Shown here: in pieces, positions 6,521-8,267 of the stretch
Layout of the letters: every line of letters begins with the position of its first letter
Position numbering within the stretch: the first letter of the stretch is position 1
Origin: Pseudomonadota bacterium
GTDB lineage: Bacteria > Myxococcota > Polyangia > GCA-2747355 > JACKDQ01
NCBI GenBank assembly: GCA_030591195.1
Contig: JAUVBO010000075.1
Span: 1 to 8,267 of the forward strand
Direction: 5' to 3'
Length of the DNA stretch: 8,267 nucleotides
Position numbers and translations under genes: made by a program
The notes under the pieces: generated by a model
The model's input: the letters and a program-made list of their open reading frames with translations, nothing else
Databases searched by the model: none
Told to the model about the DNA's origin: nothing

Positions 6521-7841
6521 ACTTCAGCGCCTCGCGGACCGCCTCGAGGGTCGGGGCGATCGGGCGCGGCGGGTTGCGGCGGTCGGAGCCCTGGTCCGCA
6601 GAGCCCTGGTCCGCCGAGTGACGGTCCGCCGTGTGATAGTCGATGGCGGCGCTCGAGAACTTGGCGCCGTGGGCGGTGGCGATCACCACCACCGAGGCGT
6701 CGGCGGCGATCGTCTGCTCGGCGACCAGGCGGCGGGCGCCGGCGAGGGCCACCCCGGCGTTGGGGCAGATGTGGACCCCGGCGGCGTCGGCCACGGCCTT
6801 GGCGTCCATCGCCTGGGCGTCGGTGACCTGGGTCACCACGCCGCCGAGGCGCTGCACGGCGGTCCGAGCCTTGTCGAACGAGACCGGGTCGCCGATGCGG
6901 ATCGCCGAGGCCACGGTGGGCTGGGCGGTGACGCGCACCCGGGCCTTGAAGCCTTGAGTGTAGGAACGATAGAACGGATTGGCGGCGGCCACCTGGACCC
7001 CGGCCACCCGGGGCAGGCGGTCGATCAGGCCGAGGGCGTGGGCCTCGAGCAGCCCCTTGCCCAGGGCCGAGATGTTGCCGGCGTTGCCGACGGGGACGAC
7101 GAACCAGTCGGGGACCTGCCAGCCGAGCTGGTGCAGGGTCTCGAGGCCGATCGCCTTCTGGCCCTCGATGCGGAAGGGGTTCATCGAGTTGAGCAGGTAG
7201 ACCCCGCCGCCCTCGGTCAGCTCCCTGACAATCCGCATGCAGCCGTCGAAGTCGGTCTCGAGGGCCAGCACCCGCGAGCCGTAGCAGATCGGCTGGGCCA
7301 GCTGCTCGACCGAGACCTTGTCGTGGGGTAGCAGCACCGCGCCGGGGATCTCGGCCGCGGCGGCGTAGGCTGCCATCGCTGCCGAGGTGTCCCCGGTGGA
7401 GGCGCAGGCCACCTGGCGCGCGCCGGCGTGGCGGGCCCAGGAGACGCCGGCGGTCATGCCGCGGTCCTTGAAGCTCAGGGTCGGGTTCTCGCCCTCGTGC
7501 TTGATCCGCACCGTGGCCGCGCCGACGAAGCGCTCGACGGCCCGGCGACGATAGAGGCCGGTGTTGCCTTCGGGCAGGCTGACGATCATCTCCGCCGGCA
7601 GGTCGGGCAGGATCAGCTCGTGGTAGCGCCAGACCCCCGAGGCGTGGGGGCCCGAGAGATCGCCACAGCGGGCCTCGAAGCGATCCTTGAGGTCGGGCCA
7701 GCGCTGGCGGATGCCCTCCAGGTCGTGCTCGACCGCGAGCAGGTCGCCGCAGCTGTCGCAGCCAAAGCGCGCGCCGAGGAGGTCGTGCTGCTTGCCACAG
7801 GCGATGCACTGCAGCCGGGAAAGTCGCGTCTGCTCCGCCAT
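6519..7841 (-). CDS. thrC: Threonine synthase, zinc-ribbon type
   Basis: A PLP enzyme converting O-phosphohomoserine to threonine in the cytoplasm, the last step of threonine synthesis. It has 440 aa. An N-terminal zinc ribbon carries C12, C15, C28 and C31. The fold-type II PLP core follows: LPEGNTGLY 89-97, NPTLSFKDRGM 119-129 with the PLP-binding lysine K125, STGDTSAAMAAYA 148-160, NSMNPFRIEGQKA 218-230, and the phosphate-binding loop VGNAGN 251-256. The set of motifs, notably NSMNPFRIEGQK, points to threonine synthase over related PLP lyases such as cysteate synthase or threonine dehydratase. Near the C-terminus a small repeat (ADRHS, ADQGS, ADQGS at 405-419) sits in a polar tail. The start is supported by AGAGGA 4 nt upstream. 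It converges on the repair operon and may be co-transcribed with the gene upstream of it, 55 bp away. Confidence 0.93.
   Translation of the reverse strand: MAEQTRLSRLQCIACGKQHDLLGARFGCDSCGDLLAVEHDLEGIRQRWPDLKDRFEARCGDLSGPHASGVWRYHELILPDLPAEMIVSLPEGNTGLYRRRAVERFVGAATVRIKHEGENPTLSFKDRGMTAGVSWARHAGARQVACASTGDTSAAMAAYAAAAEIPGAVLLPHDKVSVEQLAQPICYGSRVLALETDFDGCMRIVRELTEGGGVYLLNSMNPFRIEGQKAIGLETLHQLGWQVPDWFVVPVGNAGNISALGKGLLEAHALGLIDRLPRVAGVQVAAANPFYRSYTQGFKARVRVTAQPTVASAIRIGDPVSFDKARTAVQRLGGVVTQVTDAQAMDAKAVADAAGVHICPNAGVALAGARRLVAEQTIAADASVVVIATAHGAKFSSAAIDYHTADRHSADQGSADQGSDRRNPPRPIAPTLEAVREALK
6586..6630. repeat. 15-bp tandem repeat, three copies, in the thrC 3' end
   Basis: GAGCCCTGGTCCGCA (6586-6600) and GAGCCCTGGTCCGCC (6601-6615) match at 14 of 15 bases. 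A third diverged copy at 6616-6630 matches the second at 11 of 15. On the minus strand they encode ADRHS-ADQGS-ADQGS. The unit is five codons, so changes in copy number keep the frame. Confidence 0.85.
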
Positions 7842-7845
7842 CGGG

Positions 7846-7851
7846 TCCTCT
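7846..7851 (-). promoter_or_regulatory. Ribosome binding site of thrC
   Basis: Read on the minus strand, AGAGGA lies 4 nt before the ATG at 7841. It fixes the start that gives the zinc ribbon its normal short N-terminal lead-in. Confidence 0.6.
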
Positions 7852-7896
7852 CGCGATCTGAACGGAAAAGTCTATCACCTCCCCGACCGAGGCGGA

Positions 7897-8265
7897 TCAG
7901 CGGCCCTTGCCGATCGCCTCGAGGGTCTTGGCGATCGCGCGCTCGACGTGCTTCTTTGCCGCGTCCTCGCCCCGCAGCGAGGGGAAGATGCTCCGGGTCC
8001 AGTCCTCGGAGACCGCCTTGGCGCCCACGGGTCCGACGTCGACGGAGAAGCCGCGCTCCCGGCGGCCGTCGCCGTCGGCGTCCTCCGAGCGGTAGAGCAG
8101 GCCCGCGCCAGCCCCGAGGCCCACGGTCAGCTCGCCCCGCTCGTCGCTGCTGCTCGCAGCGGTGGGGCGGGCGCCGGCCCGGAGGCCGAGCTGGGCGACG
8201 GCGATCCCGGCCCGCACGCCGTAGCCGAGCTCGCCCGCCCGCGCGTCGAGCTGGCCCTCGCCGAT
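7897..8265 (-). CDS. C-terminal part of an unrecognised Gly/Ala-rich protein, truncated by the window
   Basis: The frame is open from the right edge to a TGA at 7897-7899, about 122 residues visible, and the true start lies outside the window. A GTG at 8215-8217 could start a 106-aa version, but the frame before it reads equally well (IGEGQLDARAGELGYG), so this is more likely the tail of a longer protein. The visible part has alternating Gly/Ala-rich stretches suggestive of beta structure, then YRSEDADGDGRRERGF, whose DADGDG matches the core of Dx[DN]xDG calcium-binding loops. A charged helical C-terminus follows (GEDAAKKHVERAIAKTLEAIGKGR). I recognise no family. It precedes thrC by 55 bp on the same strand, so co-transcription is possible. 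High GC at third positions supports coding. Confidence 0.7.
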   Translation of the reverse strand: MGEGQLDARAGELGYGVRAGIAVAQLGLRAGARPTAASSSDERGELTVGLGAGAGLLYRSEDADGDGRRERGFSVDVGPVGAKAVSEDWTRSIFPSLRGEDAAKKHVERAIAKTLEAIGKGR

Positions 8266-8267
8266 GG

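Noticed and set aside
6618..7331. 237-aa plus-strand frame opposite thrC
   Set aside because: Gly/Val/Asp-rich mirror of thrC codons, with no domain.
6190..7878. 562-aa minus-strand frame overlapping thrC and the Cys-cluster gene
   Set aside because: It reads thrC in a shifted frame, giving Arg/Pro/Gly-rich low-complexity sequence, and runs on opposite a second well-supported gene.
1..8267. CRISPR array, tRNA or rRNA, insertion sequence, prophage or integron signatures
   Set aside because: No spaced repeat array, cloverleaf, rRNA segment, transposase or recombinase motif, or terminal inverted repeats were seen on either strand by eye.

Overview
The window comes from a very GC-rich bacterium: codon third positions in the clear genes are almost all G or C. 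The gene families (a RecQ with Zn, winged-helix and HRDC domains, a bacterial XPB-type helicase beside a DUF790/Bax1 nuclease, and a zinc-ribbon threonine synthase) would fit a myxobacterium-like lineage. That placement is inference from style and content; nothing here is a phylogenetic marker.

Layout, plus strand. Positions 1-338 hold no gene I can call; the first 100 bases carry a 25-bp direct repeat and stay open on both strands. A RecQ-family DNA helicase follows (start about 339, stop 2624). A 377-bp stretch (2625-3001) holds one weak small-ORF candidate (2817-3029) with a good Shine-Dalgarno sequence. Then comes a tight block of three genes: an XPB/SSL2-type helicase (3002-4441), a Bax1-like nuclease of the DUF790 family (4425-5684, overlapping the helicase by 17 bp), and an uncharacterised protein with a C-x3-C-x2-C-x4-C cluster (5697-6488, 12 bp after the nuclease, with its Shine-Dalgarno overlapping the nuclease stop codon).

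Layout, minus strand. Threonine synthase (7841 to 6519) converges on the three-gene block across a 30-bp gap that contains two small inverted repeats. Upstream of it in the same direction is the C-terminal part of an unrecognised Gly/Ala-rich protein that runs off the right edge.

How the genes fit together. XPB and Bax1 form a physical helicase-nuclease complex in archaea, implicated in DNA unwinding and incision during repair. The same pair here, with overlapping genes, suggests a bacterial version of that machine. The Cys-cluster protein is the newest element, as its position makes it a candidate third component. RecQ lies just upstream on the same strand but is separated by a non-coding gap, so it is at most a loosely associated repair gene. 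Threonine synthase is ordinary amino-acid metabolism and appears unrelated.
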